Assembly: GCA_028386065.3 (NCBI GenBank)
Contig: JAKUCV010003536.1
Span: 28,547-92,546 of the forward strand
From: Turnera subulata
Lineage: Eukaryota; Streptophyta; Magnoliopsida; Malpighiales; Passifloraceae
Length of the DNA: 64,000 bases
Direction: 5' to 3'
Positions 42,144-56,040 of the stretch are shown piece by piece (positions within the stretch are counted from its first letter, which is position 1; the number at the start of each line of letters is the position of its first letter). The translations under genes were made by a program, and so were the position numbers. Below the pieces are notes generated by a model. The model did no database searches, was not told the origin of the DNA, and worked only from the letters and a program-made list of their open reading frames with translations.

Positions 42144-43165
42144 CTTAATGTATCGATCTCGCTTTCCTGACAAGAACAAGCACCCTTTGCTCACAAACAA
42201 CCCTCACTCACTTCTTCCTTTCATGGAATATATATACATTGACAACCCACTTCCTGACTTCACCGACCACGAAGTTCCCAGGTTGTTTTCGACCCATTTT
42301 CCATCTGTGTCACTTCCAAAATCCGTGGAGGAGTCGGGTTGTAAGATTGTTTACTTGTGTAGGAACCCANGCTAAGGAGACTGATGTCTTCCTAGTCACC
42401 GCCCCTAAATCGGGCACCACTTGGTTAAAGGCAATGATGTTTGCCTTAATGTATCGATCTCGCTTTCCTGACAAGAACAAGCACCCTTTGCTCACAAACA
42501 ACCCTCACTCACTTCTTCCTTTCATGGAATATATATACATTGACAACCCACTTCCTGACTTCACCGACCACGAAGTTCCCAGGTTGTTTTCGACCCATTT
42601 TCCATCTGTGTCACTTCCAAAATCCGTGGAGGAGTCGGGTTGTAAGATTGTTTACTTGTGTAGGAACCCAAAGGACACTTTTGTCTCGCTTTGGCATTTC
42701 ACTAACAAGCTGAGATGTAGAGAGAGAGGTGAGAATTCACTGGCGGAGACATTTGACAAGTTCTGTAGAGGGGTGAGTTTGTATGGGCCGTTTTGGGATC
42801 ATGTCTTGGGGTATTGGAAGAAGAGCCAGGAAGAACCTGAGAGGGTGTTGTTCTTGAGGTACGAGGAGCTGAAGAAAGAGCCCAAAGCCCACTTGACGAG
42901 GCTGTCTGAATTCCTGGGCTGTCCATTCTCCTTGGAAGAAGAGACCGCCGGTGTGGTGGATGAAATCTTGGAGCTGTGCAGCTTTGATAAGTTGAGGAAT
43001 TTGGAGGTGAATATAAGTGGGAAGTTGGCGTCCGGAGAGGAGCACCAGGCGTTCTTCCGGCGCGGCGAGGTCGGGGATGCGGTGAACTATCTCACGGCGG
43101 AGATGTTGGAGGAGATGGACCGTATCACCGAGCACAAGTTGCATCGCTCTGGGTTAAAGATATGA
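41851..43165 (+). CDS. Cytosolic sulfotransferase (SOT family), 337 aa after removal of an assembly duplication
   Basis: Transfers sulfate from PAPS to a small hydroxylated acceptor in the cytosol. In plants the acceptors include flavonoids, desulfoglucosinolates, brassinosteroids and hydroxyjasmonate. The substrate cannot be read from the sequence. There are no introns, as is usual. The frame from 41851 runs to the N at 42370. After the N, 42371-42670 repeats 42070-42369 exactly, and the frame continues 42671-43165. Counting the repeat once gives 338 codons, a normal SOT length. Visible motifs: PAPS-binding TAPKSGTTWLK (83-93), catalytic His in FSTHFP (H149), YLCRNPKDTFVSLWHF (168-183), ERVLFLRYEELKKEP, and the C-terminal FFRRGEVGDAVNYLT loop that contacts the nucleotide. 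The TATA box and upstream region are duplicated with 34659-36089. Confidence 0.93.
42070..42670 (+). repeat. 300-bp exact direct repeat around an N (contig overlap)
   Basis: 42070-42369 and 42371-42670 appear identical and are separated only by the single N at 42370. Removing one copy restores an uninterrupted sulfotransferase frame. This is the signature of two overlapping contigs laid end to end. Confidence 0.93.
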
Positions 43166-46100
43166 TTGAATGACTTGTAGTTCCGGGGCTGTACAAGGTG
43201 CCCTGTCGATGTGTGCAAGTTTGCCACCAATTTCTACGCGGCATTAATATTTTTATGTGTGTTGCATTATTATCCACTTTATGTTGATTTTTCGATTGAA
43301 AGTATCAACTTTATGTTGTCACGGATATCTTCTTTTGTTGTTTGCTAGTTGGTCCAACATATTATACATGGTACGATAAGATTCTGAATTCCATAAAAAT
43401 CGCTTTGCGGTAATCAGCGTGATCCATGAATTAGTTGGGTGTTGGAATTGGAAAAGTTTGCTAAAGCCCCCACCGACATAGAGTCCCGCTGTATATATAT
43501 AAATATATTTTTTTTCTTTAGTGAAACTTACATGTTATCCATTTTGGGTATTCCTTTTCTGACTGATCTTATTAAATTATTAAAATTCTTGATCATGTTC
43601 TTTTTATCAAAGAATTATCGATCATGTTCCATAATCAATACTAAATTATTAAAATTATTAGTATCTCTAGCATTATTGAAAATTTTATTCTTTTGCCGAG
43701 TGGTCCGGCTCTAAGTGGACTAAAACTGTCTAGCAAGCACCAAGACAAAACAAAAAAAAATTCAAACTAGTTAGTTTCTCCTATTTAGAACACAATTTAT
43801 TACTATTGTTTATGTTGACACAGTACTAAAGATTGGTTGTTTTATATATTTGTTTGCAGAAGAGTTTAGGTGAGTCTCTGTTGTGTATTGATATGAATGA
43901 AGCAATGAGTCGATGAATTTCCATCCTTGGATTGTGTTTTCAACAGTTCTGCAATCGATCGATCAAAGTGACCCTTTGTGCCACCCTTTCAACCAAAAAA
44001 AAAAAAAAAAGTGACTTTCATGTAAAAGACCCAAATCTGTGTTTATGGACCTATTTTAAATTCGTATGGCTTGGGAATTTGGCGGAGAACAAGGCCCACT
44101 TAAATCAATTTGTTCAGGTCCTCTTTTGTGGACCAATTGAACAGAGCCTGTAGTACTACAGTGGTTCAGTGGTCCATTTTGACAACGAGTCATAAGGCTC
44201 ATAGCCCAACTTTACAGCCCATTTCCATTTTCCCCCTTTATTGCTGGAAAGCCCGAAATTCAATTTGACAACGCTGGAAACCTACCAAATCTAATCAAAA
44301 TCATCTCCACATCAGGCCCGCTACAATATATATGCTTTTCAGTTTTCACAAAAGAATGTAATTCCTCATTTAAACCAAAAAAAAAAAATAGCTCATCAAA
44401 AAGTATTTCATTCGAAATGGTGTCCTTTTTTTTTAACCCCCCAAAAAAAGACCCATAAACAAAAATAAAAAAGGGTCATGCTGCTTTTGCAGAAAAACCA
44501 CATTACATGTCACGATCACACATTCATGTTGTCCATGACTCCATGTGCACCACAACCTGGCCATGTGAAAAAAAGGCCACTCTCTACCTTGTCTGTAATC
44601 TACGCAGTGGAAGCTGGAATACCTACAGGGATGGTGAAAGAGGGTAAACTAATGAGGATCCCAAAGTCAAATTTCCCAGCAAAAAAGTGCACATCCTTAG
44701 CTGGTTTTTGGACCTCATGACCGCCTGTTTTTGCATTGTAGTACGTAGAAAGTAGAAACAATACATTTGGTCATATCTGGCTAACAGTGAAAGTTAGCTT
44801 GCTGTTTTAATTGAGGATTGAGGAGGGGATAAAAGTTGGTTTGATAAAATAATGGTGTGTGGTTTGCCTTTTTTTGAATTTTAGACCTTATAATTCCATT
44901 GAGAATAGAGAAAATTTACAGACATGATAACCCAACAAGGCCGCCTTATTATATGTGTGGGGATTGTCCCTGCAGAGCTATTAAAAACAAAAAAAAAGAA
45001 AAAAGGAAAGGATGGTGAGGGATCCATTATAGCCTCTGGTTGGTCAGCAACTCACTAAATTGGATTAAAAAAAACAACATTTTTCCGCTTTCTAGGGGAA
45101 AAAAGTTGGAAGGGGAAAAAAAATATTAAAAGCGGAACTATAACCAGCTAATAAAATTGTTGGGGACTTTAGTTTAGGAACCATTGTTGGAAAAACTGAT
45201 ACTACTTAATTTGGCTTTTGAATTGATGAACTCATGTTCTGCTATTTTATAAATTGTTTTTTTAAGTCAATTATTTCTCTTTTGCGTTAGTACTTGTTTT
45301 TGGAACAGGCCAATTGCATGCTAGCTTAGGCTCGTGGCGCCAAAAGATACACAGGCTCCATTACTAGCTATCTATATATCCATCCACAATAAAAACACAA
45401 CCCACTGTCATTTTCACATTCATTATTTCTTTCTCCGATGAATCTCCAAGTTGCGCTGGTGATTTAAGCATTTGTTACAAAGCATTTATTGTCCATAATT
45501 TTATGACAGCTTTAGTCTTGGTCATTTCTTGGACTTGGCGGTGGGATCATAAAGGAGAAGAATTACTTACTAGTACATCATTTATTTACCGGGTGTTGCA
45601 AATATCCACAGAGTCTTGGATTCGGCCAATTAAGTGAAGCTGGTTTTGTTGGGTGCATGATTCATGCATCGTCCAAAAATGGCTTTGGTAAGCTAGAGGA
45701 GAGCAGACAACTACATTGGTTCTAGGTATACGTAGCTTGCATTCTAATTTAGATGACGACTTACCATCTCTCAATTTGTGTAATCTTAGATAATGTCTAT
45801 ATGTCACATACTTAGGGCGATTCCCATTTAACAAGGAAAACGTGGTCTCATTTTCTCATGATTAAGTAGTCTATGTCATTGAATCTGTTGAGTGAAAGTA
45901 TGATGTTTTCTGCGAAAAAAAAAAATCTGTTTTTCTTCACTTATATATAAATGAAAGAGACGTATGAACACAAGGCATTAATGGGTTTTAAAAAAGTATA
46001 TTATATATTTTCATCAACAGTTTAACTATAATTCAAGTTTCAAACACACATGATGTAATTCTTTCTTCCATTATTAATAAAGCAATCGATTAGCTAGCAT

Positions 46101-47233
46101 TAAAAAGAACTATAATTCAAGTACTAATATTAATTATGGTTGTTTTTTATGTTAAAATATTGAATTCCATGTCTAGATTTGGTTTTTGAGCACACAAAAA
46201 ATATTTTAGTACCAATAAATTATTCGGAACCATAATGTTGACTTGAATGGTTTGAGAAAAATGATGATCATAAGATTTGATTTTTCAGACTGTTAATGTA
46301 GAGCTTGCCTTTTATGGAACTATTTCAATCCAAAAACTTAATTTTGACATATTGAATGACATGCATGGATGATTTGACTCTTTCAGTCTTGCAATATGGC
46401 ATGTATATCATCATGCCACCAAATATTATAAGCTATATATCGCCACTTCTTTCATATTAGAAATTGATAGTGTAAATTAAGCAAACGGTGTTAGTTAGAA
46501 TTACAGTTCAAAAGAAAAAACAAAACATGTTATAAATTTTTCTCGTTCCCCCTTTGTATTGGTTAGATGTGGGCAACAAATTGTCCCTACCATGATATTT
46601 CCTACTTGTCCAAATATATATAACCTAAGCCAACAAACTAAGTCCTATCTTTATCTACAGCTACCAAATTATAAAGTCACAAATTACAATTAGCTAATTA
46701 GAATTCCAATAGCAACTGATGTTAAAAAGAGAGAGAGAGTTCAGTGAGCAACATAACTTAATTATAAACCGGCCAATGCATAAGAGCAAAGTCATGTCCA
46801 ACGCACATGTTGAAATTTCATGCCAATAGTAGTATATAGTAAGGTGGCTCATGAAGACTTTGAACTTTACATTTATTGAGGCGAATTTTGATAGTGAAAG
46901 GCAAATCTGAATAACACCGACCTTTCAACTAATAGATCTAACCATGCAATTTAGAACTAACTACAACATACCTTTTAAAAAGGACATTGTCTAATTTCTA
47001 TTAATTATAGCCACAATGCCTTCTGTGCGAAGTAAGCATTTTAACTAAGATCGAATGCTCTTATGATCATTATTGTCCAGCGTTAGCAACTTAGTTAGGT
47101 GACACCAAATTTTATTATGTTTTTAACCGCACACTAGATTTTTCTTGAAGCAAGCAAAATTTTTCGTTTTGTTTCTTTGCGGCGGACCATTGTGTACCGT
47201 GACGACCTATTAGAGGTGGTGATATCTAAATTA
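43166..47233. other. Gene-free AT-rich region downstream of the sulfotransferase
   Basis: I see no gene. The open frames at 43439-43714, 43932-44153, 44478-44720 and 45586-45834 are low-complexity or show no family signature. Homopolymer A-runs occur at about 43995, 44380 and 45920, and a (GA)n run at about 46729-46738. Confidence 0.5.
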
Positions 47234-47500
47234 CTCCCTCCGTTTCATATTAATTGTCGTTTAAGATTTTGGCTCAAGGATTAAAAATCACTCATTAATT
47301 TTTGATTCTAGTAAAAATTATGATAAAAAGACTAAATTAAATTAACTTTTTAATTAATTGTTTGTTTTTTCAATATTTAGCTTTTAAAATCAGAGTAAAT
47401 AAAGAAAAAAAATCTGACATGCATTGGATATATCAATACGTCAATTAATTTGAAACAAATAACAATTTCTAGAACGACAATTAATATGAAATAGAGGAAG
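47234..47500. mobile_element. Stowaway-like MITE (267 bp)
   Basis: The left end is CTCCCTCCGTTTCATATTAA and the right end, reversed, is CTTCCTCTATTTCATATTAA. TA flanks both sides (47232-47233 and 47501-47502). The CTCCCTCCGT start and the TA target are diagnostic of Tc1/mariner-derived Stowaway MITEs. The interior is AT-rich and non-coding. Confidence 0.85.
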
Positions 47501-47502
47501 TA

Positions 47503-50500
47503 TTTTGACAAACGCCACTCCAAAAGACATTAACGGTATCTCTCTTTTTTTTTGTGAGGATCGAATGGAACTTTCATTCCATGAAAATCAAGTTACTTGA
47601 CAGTCTTAATTAATTAAAAAAATTAGTAAATTTTATCTGGTTATTTTTATAATAAGAATGATTAAGAAGATAAGATGTATTTTTGTTGTTTGGTTGACGA
47701 AAACATGCCTCTTACAATAAAGTGCTACTTCTCGTCCAATAAATTAATTTAAATACTTTACAGTGTTATCAAACAATAAGCAAGTAGACAAGCTATATTG
47801 TAGGATCACAGGGTCACACACACGTATCTATTAAATTTGACCAGCTAAATCCAAAAAAATATTAATTTCTATGTAAAATCGAGGAGGATTAATTGATTTC
47901 ATATCCTCACAACTTGGTGCCACCACTTCCCAAAAATCCATAAACTAGTAATATTTTCTCCAATTTCTGGGCTGAAAGATACCACAACTACTACTATATG
48001 GTCCTCATCAGAAAAAACAGTTCTCTGACTACTGAGCCAAAGATTTTTCAACATTCAAACCAAACACACTAAAAAACTAGCTAGAGACGGACGACACACA
48101 GGCAGCAATGAATAGAAGACAGCCGTCGAATAAAACGTCTATCGAATAATCCCGAAATTTCGAGCTAGCTATAGCCCATCTCTTTTAGCAGCAGCTGTCA
48201 CTACCCCAACTTGCCTACAACAATCTTTCTTTCGTTCTTTTTTCCTTTTTCTGTACTGATCAGCAGCAGCCTACGTAACAGTTGTGTTTGTAATTTTGTG
48301 TGGCCATAGGTATATGGATATATAGGAGTGTCAGTGGGTCTGGTGCCTATATTTGGAGCCCGGAAGGGACCATATTTTTCTTGGGTGTGGTTGGTGTGGG
48401 GACTAAAAGGGAAAGGTTAGCTACCCAAAAAAAAAAAAAAGTGGCCTACTGCTTACTACTGCTTTGTTGTTTGTTTTCATGCAATTCAATTCGTGGGGCT
48501 GGGGGGTTCTCTTTCTTTTCTTGTACTTTGAAAAGAGGTATTGGGGGAGAGGGGCGTCACTCTCGAATGGATTCTTGACATCTTTTTATGCAGATTCTAC
48601 TCCAGGAGTGTGTAGTAATTGGAGTAGTAACTATAGTAGCCTGATAGGACAACCCAAACTTCACGTAAATTTATGCAAACTTCTCACTATAACATGCTTG
48701 TTTTCTGGTTTTCGTTTGTGTTCTCTTCTGCATGTGATTGACATTTTGCAGTCACTGATAAATTGTTTTGGTCATTTAAGGTTTTTTTTGAAAAGAAAAA
48801 AAATTCATTGGATTTGTCACCTTTAATTACGTCTCTTTGATAAAAAAGTGTTTAGTTATAACACAATTTACTTTTTAATTGGATGATACTAAAGTAGATA
48901 TGCTATGCAATTTTAGGTAGCAGCCTTTTTGTTCCCCTCTGTAATTTTTTTAAAAAAAGTGGTGGATGTGGTGGGATGAAACTGTACTCATCAATTTGTG
49001 TTTATACTTAACATGATACCAACAGATAAAACAATTTCTACGAATAATGAGATTTGAGTTGCATTTTGTAAAGGCCCACAACAGTGGAGTATTTGCAGCA
49101 GGTCTATGGGTTGCTTATAAGAATGGAAATTCTTCTATATAAAAAAAAAAAAAAAGAAATGGAAATTCACATATCATTTAAAGGTTGGACTTAAATCGAA
49201 AATCTGTCACACCATAATGTTTTGAAGCATCATGGTTGAAGTTGTACTTGTACCTTTAGTTATTCTTTGATGAAAGTCAAATGTACTTCAAGGCATTTCA
49301 GCCTTGTCTGAGGGCAAAAAGATCAGCCTAGCCCTTTCAAGAAGCAGAACTTTCAATTAGATCCTCAAGTCGAAACCAAACAACAGCGGTAAAGAATAGT
49401 ATTATTAGGAAGTTGTAGTGGGCACGTCTTTCAAAACAAATAGTACAAGGACCAAACTGAACATATCACGATAATTCCTTTTTTCTTTTTTTTCTGTAAA
49501 TTCATATCGGGTCCCAGACCCAAATCTTTGCTCCATAAGATTCATGGAGGAAAAGGCCCACCAGGCCCACCCAAGTTGCTGTTTCGCGAAGCCATAGCCA
49601 GTTAGGACCATCGAGTAACCAAAATCAAAAGGAGCCCCACTTCTCCCGCTTCGCTTTTATCTATCTATTATCTGACCTGGCATTGATGGATAATGTGCCG
49701 CGGCTAACCCACCGGTACCGCCCTCTCGGGTCCCTGAAAAGACACTTATAAAGCTAATATAATGTCGTACGAAATAAAATGAAAAAAATTAGTATTCCTT
49801 AAGAATCTCTCAAAATCTCACTATAAAAAAAGGAAAAAAAAAAACATTTCAGACTCCTCATAATAAAATAATATTTTTAAAAATGCTAGAATTAAAGCAC
49901 ATATTAAGCAAATCTGGGATTACCCACTCATCGAATTACGAATTATCGGCTAGAAGAGACTGTCTGTGAGGTTTGAATTCTAAACTAATTGAATCTAAAC
50001 TAATTAAGCCAACTTCATTAGCAAACAAGTGAATTCTTATATTAGTCGAAAAATTTTCTTCGAACATTCACTGGCTATAATTATTTGCGTAATCGGGATG
50101 GGATCTAGATTAATCACAGGAAAACTTTACGTCCGAATACTAGATGAACAATTAAAAAAAGGAATATAATTTAGAATTTCGTTATGGAATTTAAATACTT
50201 GAAGGGTAAAGACGGAAAAGGGATAGTCTGGGTATGGTGCGTCACCGCCACGGTGGCTCCACATGTAAACCTGCTCACGGGTCTGCCGCATGTCACGTGC
50301 AGTTTTGTGAGCCCCCCCATTCCCCCAAAATGACCACCCAAAAGAAAAATTAAAAAGAAAAAGAAGAAATTAAACTTTCTTTTCTCTGTCAGATTAATCA
50401 ATCATTAATCAAATACAACACCACCTACTAATACTAAAATATGCACCCCCTATTAGTCATATCAGCAACTTTTCGATCCCGGAAAAAAAGTCACTTCAGT

Positions 50501-53500
50501 GTTCAGTCTACCTTGTGTTTGACCGTTGACTGGCTATTAGGCCTAATGGAAACAAAATGGAGTAGATGCCAAGTTAATTTGTGTGGTTTAACGTTTGTTA
50601 ATGAATTCTATTGGTTCATGAGGTTGCAGTGCAGGGACAGTTATAGGATGGTAGTTAGTACCAGTTAGGTAGTTGGGGTTGAGAGTGGGTTGGTTGGTTT
50701 CTTTCTTCTTCTTCTTTTTTTTAATTTTTGTGTCTAATCGTCAAATTTAGAATTGCTGTCACGTGACTCACTGTTGCTTGAATGACAATGGGAGAAGTGA
50801 TAAGTTGGTTTATGCCTTTTTTTTTTTTTCTCTTCATAATTCACAATCAAGTGGTGTATTTTAAGGACATTTTTCTTAGATTAGTTTTATTTCTTTGGGT
50901 TTGTTTTTGGAATTTCTGAAGAATATTTGACATTTTAGCCCATTTTTATTCTTATGCAATGTAGTACCTAAGACGAATTACCATATTACAATTAAGACTC
51001 GAATTCAGGACTTTGAGTAAGTCCTGAAGACAATTTCAATAATACTTGAGTGATAAATTTGTAGTATTTTCTTTGAAGCAAACATCTTGTTGACTAAATA
51101 AAAAAAATAAAGCATAGTCAATTTCATTAGTAACACCGGACCAAAGGCCCACAAAAGACGTGTTAAGCCATAATAGGTGCCAACAACTAAGCATCGAAAT
51201 CTTAAAAACAACATTTTTCACGTACGAGTAAAAAAGTAAACAAAAATCAACAGTAGATTTTAACCTACTATCACCTTGGGTTTGGGTTTGGAAAATGGAA
51301 GAATTTTGCTTTTCTATTATGGGGATCAGCCATGCGCACCATGATATACACACATATATACTCCCAATATAAATTGAAGACGAAGGTTTTCATGATTCAT
51401 TTTTGTGTCCTACAATACAAACCATTTTTTTTTTTTCAAACTGAACGAAATTATTGCACCGAGGGATCGAGAGGAAGAAAGAATTAGGGGTAGTTAATTT
51501 CAAAGCTTTGCATGGTGGAGAACCATCATGGGTACTTAACTAGCCCCACATTGTTTACAATTCTCTTCTCTTCCTAGCTAAATTGGCTCTTGGAAACCCA
51601 AAGGGATATCTGAAGTTAGGTTATAATTAGCATCGGATTTAAACCTTCATTTCATTAACCATCAGCGCTAATTAGCTGCCCCTGTTGATTTGGTGTGACA
51701 CACTGTACAACAAAAAAAATGTGCATTTCCCTCTCCCCACCCGTATTTGCTTAAAGTACTAATGTAATACTATAATAAAACCTGTAAGTAGGACACGTGA
51801 CCTACGTCTAAGTGAGATTACCTAATAAAAAAGCCTCCTAAGCTAGCTAGGTATTGGATGTGTAGCAGGAAATGAGGTCTATGTCTGCCCGTAATCTTAT
51901 GCAGCAACAAATGTTATTTAAGTTGTCGAGTCAACTGTCTCTACCCGTTGAGTGGTTCCAAATTTTAATTCACCTCCTGTTTATGGCAGAGATTCTTACT
52001 GTTGGGAGATAAACCACGTCGCTATCTGCAGTTTGTTTGGCCATCAATTCCACAGTCATAAAAGTTTATATCAAGTTAGGAAAAAGAAAAACAAGAATTC
52101 CATATAAATTTTTATATGAAATGATGAGTTCTCCAAAATTCTCAAAATGCACGTACCAAATTGTAGTCTTGATTAGTTCTGTTTTCTCCAACTTGAACAC
52201 AAATAAGATATTACTCTTATTTTCGACAATGGTTCACCTCTTACACCTCGATACGCAATAGCTGAATGGGGTGAACTCAGTACGCATATGAACATAAATA
52301 TGGTAAGAGACAAATTCATAGGGTCATGCATCTAGCCTTTTGTTTTATTCTTATGGCCAGCAGGTGAACTCGATTAATTAGTACGAATATATAGCTCCAG
52401 GCATTGACCTATTAAGGAGAAATGGTTTGTGCATCAGAGTTACATATATATATATCTACTGGAAGTGCATATCGAATAGATGCAGCAATACCTCTCTGTC
52501 TTATCTCAAAACCGTACCACAGCACACAATATTTTTGGTGGAAGACAGTACCATTATTCACTCGCAATATAATTCCAACATCTGTGGAAATTTCATGTGG
52601 CCATTTCTCAAAAATGGGAGGCACGGTCGTCTGCGCTTCAGTTTTTGCTAAGTAATCAATTATTTGGCATGGTCGATATGATATAGCTAGGTTGCTTTCT
52701 TGCGTAGTATAGACACAGAAAAAACAAACTGATATGCAATATTGTGATTATAATCCAAATAAAACCAATAAAAATTTCTACTAGTAATAATGACTTTTTT
52801 AACATCTTTTTAAAGGGTAAAAAACCCACTATTTTAATTTTTACAATGTCATTGAGACCTATATCTAATCAGAGGCCCAACCCAATGGCTTCTTCAAGGT
52901 TGGGTGTGATGTTGGTTGTGATACTTCATCAACTTTCCATGCTTCCCCTCCTTCCGGGCCAAAAAAATGAAAAATGTTTCCTCTTCTTGTTCTTTATTCT
53001 TTTTCTTTCTTGAAAATAAGAAGAAGAGAATAAAAAAATTAGAGGACAAGCCCTAAACTGGGGGAAGAGGAGTGGGTGTGTGTAGACGCAGATGGGAGCA
53101 CGTGCAAAGGGACATGAACCCTGCAAGGCATTTACCGCAAGACACGCGAGGGTGCGCACCCAACATTTTTGACCCTATACCGTCTCCATGTGGAACCATA
53201 ATTCCATATATTTGTGCCTTAATTACTCATCTCCACCTCTATTTTTATCTATATGTGTATATATTTGGTTTACAAAAAAAAACTATTGTTCGTAGATTTT
53301 GGATTCAATCACTTATGAAGAAAGACTGCTGATCATTAGAACACATCTCCATAAAAGTTTTTGATTTGTGGGTGTTTATTGCCCTGGGTCATGAAAAGGT
53401 TGTGATTCAAACCAAAAATTCGAAATTTGGTTCGATCCAGAGTGTGGGTCGGGTGGAGAATTGGTAGCTTTAGTACTGTACATAAAAAAAAAAATCGTAA

Positions 53501-56040
53501 CCTCAGTATATAAAACTATAACATCACTTAAATTATAGCATCTAATTATGTTTTGGCTTTGGATTTCTCTCAACGGGACGGTTTGACCCCGTTTCTTGCA
53601 TAATGTCTACAATTTAGTGTAGGAATTGTTGGACCTTTTTGCAGCTTTAGCTAGCTGGTTGAAGAGGGTCTGGGATATGTTCAGGTCTGCCTTTTTCTTG
53701 CCCCATAAACCTTTATTTTTTTACCAAATTTTGCCAAGGAAACTTTTCTATCAAAAAGAAAGTCTATCTGTCTTTCGTCCCCCACACCCAAAAACATAAA
53801 AAAGATAAAGGCCTCTTCTTAAATTGAGTTTGGTCATGAATTTCTCTTCCTGTCTTCCGGGGAATGATCCAAACTAAAATTGTGGAATCAAAATCCTTTT
53901 CAGTAGTTGAGAAGACACAGCAGCACAATACACCTGGTGGAGGCATTTTGAGTATATATACTGAAAATTCTTTTGCCAATCCATACATCACTACCATAGA
54001 GGGAATAATGTGATAATTCTAAAATAAAAAATAGAAGAAATGTTTAATAAAATGAAAAAGAAAAGGATGGCATTGACCAGATTTTTCAAAGAAACATTAG
54101 TTCTTTATGCACTAAATGGTTATGAGGCATCCCGTTATTCAGTTGCCTCGTTTTATTTCAAGGGATTCACCCGTTCGTGGATAATGGTTAATACTGAAGT
54201 TAATGAATAATGTTAAAGTCTTAAAGAGACCTGTGATCAATGCTAACTTAACTGGTAGTAATTTGTAATTTATTCTTACGGTTGCAAACGAGTTAAGTTG
54301 CGTTTAGTTGAGCTTTTGATTACCACAAACTTTAATTTGACTCATTAAATTTCAAACCTAACTTGACTCATTAAATTTCAAACTTAGTATTGATCAGGAG
54401 CTAAAAGTAGTAGTACCTTGCAGTACAGTTTGTTAAGAGTTTTCTACACTGTTCGTTTAAATGGATCGCACTAGCTAGGCTAAGTTCAATCTTCTTTTTG
54501 TTTTTTTTTGTTTATCAGAGAGACAGATATTCATTCAATTCAGTACCAATTTAAAAATTGAAAATTTGCTCGTTAAATAAGGCTAGCTGGAATATTGAGT
54601 TTACGTTAAAAAAAAAAGAGAGGAAAAAAAAAAACAATGATAAACGAGCTCCTTTGTCATTGGGAGAAAATCAATGTATTTATTGGAAAGATTTTGCATT
54701 GTCATGTTTTATAAGATCCAAAAGTGTAAACGATTATTGCAACTGTTAATTAGAGATTTTTGTTCAATCAAATTCCTACTTCACTCATTAAGCGTCGAGT
54801 TTTTTTTGAAAGAACAAATTTTGATTTGACGCATTAATTGTAACAAGCTACACTACACTGCAATGTGCTTTTTCTTGGGTTTGACTTTAACTGTTAACTG
54901 CGAGGAGTTGATAGTAGTACATCATCAGTTAGAGTTGGGATATTTATTTTGATTTTCTTATGATCCCGCTTACTAAAACTAAACCTCTTACATACAATAT
55001 TAATTTACTCCATTTACAATGTTTTATCCTCCATTTCCATAAAAATTCATCAACTTCCAAAATTTACTCTATCACACAACAACGGCATTCCAACTAATAG
55101 GTGTTGGTGGAATATACAGTAAAACAGAATTTTCCATTAGAAGAAAAATGTAGTTCCGCATTCAATGAATAATATAAAAAAATTATTCCCAACAAGCGAA
55201 GAGTTGCTTCTTGTCACAAGAAATCAAGCTAGTTGGTGGTACCATTTCAATTCAAAGTATTTCTATTTCATTCATCAAAAGAAAAAATATTTCTATTTCA
55301 ATGTTTACACTTTATAGGAAAATGCTTCGAACCAGTACTTTCTAAGATTTCCTTCCATAATTGCTACTCCATATGAACCACTTGGGAAAGATCTTCAAAA
55401 TAATAATTACTCACAAAATATGTACAAAAATCAATTGAATTCACTCATGCCATTTTTATCACATCTCTATTGACAACTTGTGAAGAGGAAAATCAGGATT
55501 CAAAACCGGGATGCGATTTTACATTTTACATAGAAAATTAAAAAGTTATATAAATATATTATTATAAATTGTGAAAAGTAAATCTTGCTTAAACGACACA
55601 CCTATTAATACAACCCATAATCAAGGGTGGGCATGCTAAAGTCGTGGTTAATTAATTTAAGGTGAAGAGACAATGACGCCCCTAAAAAAACCCAAATGGG
55701 AATGCAATTAAAAAAAGACCCCATGGTCTAAAAACCATATCAAACCCAAGGACCCCATAATACACATTTGCCTGCCTAACCATAATAAATGGTCCCGTCC
55801 ACAGACTTTGGAGGATTGTAAGTTGTAACCTCACAGTTTACAAAGTTGAAACACGTGGTTAAATTAATTTAATTAACTTTCCTTAATTAAAACCATCCCT
55901 CACTTGACACAATCTAGCACTAGAATACCACCCTGCGCTAAAATGCGCCGGGGATGCTCCTTCTCCTCCCCTCTCGTATAAGAAACTTTTAAAGAAGGAG
56001 AAAGAGAAATAGTTGTTATTAAGAACCAAAAAACCAAAAG
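47503..56040. other. Gene-poor intergenic region (8.5 kb)
   Basis: No gene, RNA or clear transposon recognised. The longer open frames (48300-48578, 48464-48826, 51036-51353, 52412-52655 on both strands, 52744-53159, 53764-53997) lack recognisable domains and splice-compatible partners. It contains poly-A/T runs (48427, 49140, 50818, 51426) and the TA-rich run ATATATATATATC at about 52444. The right end would contain the promoter of the ACR gene. A weak TATA-like GTATAAGAA lies at 55976. Confidence 0.4.

Noticed and set aside
42239..42370. Apparent N-terminus of a 308-codon sulfotransferase frame crossing the N
   Set aside because: Frame-shifted shadow of the true frame joined through the N. 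The real start is 41851.
48300..48826. Two overlapping plus-strand frames near 48.5 kb as a possible small gene
   Set aside because: No domain, a lysine run from a poly-A tract, and no promoter or splice context.
52412..52655. Overlapping frames on both strands at about 52.5 kb
   Set aside because: A frame is open in several directions at once and none resembles a known family. Probably chance, although composition is slightly less AT-rich than around it.
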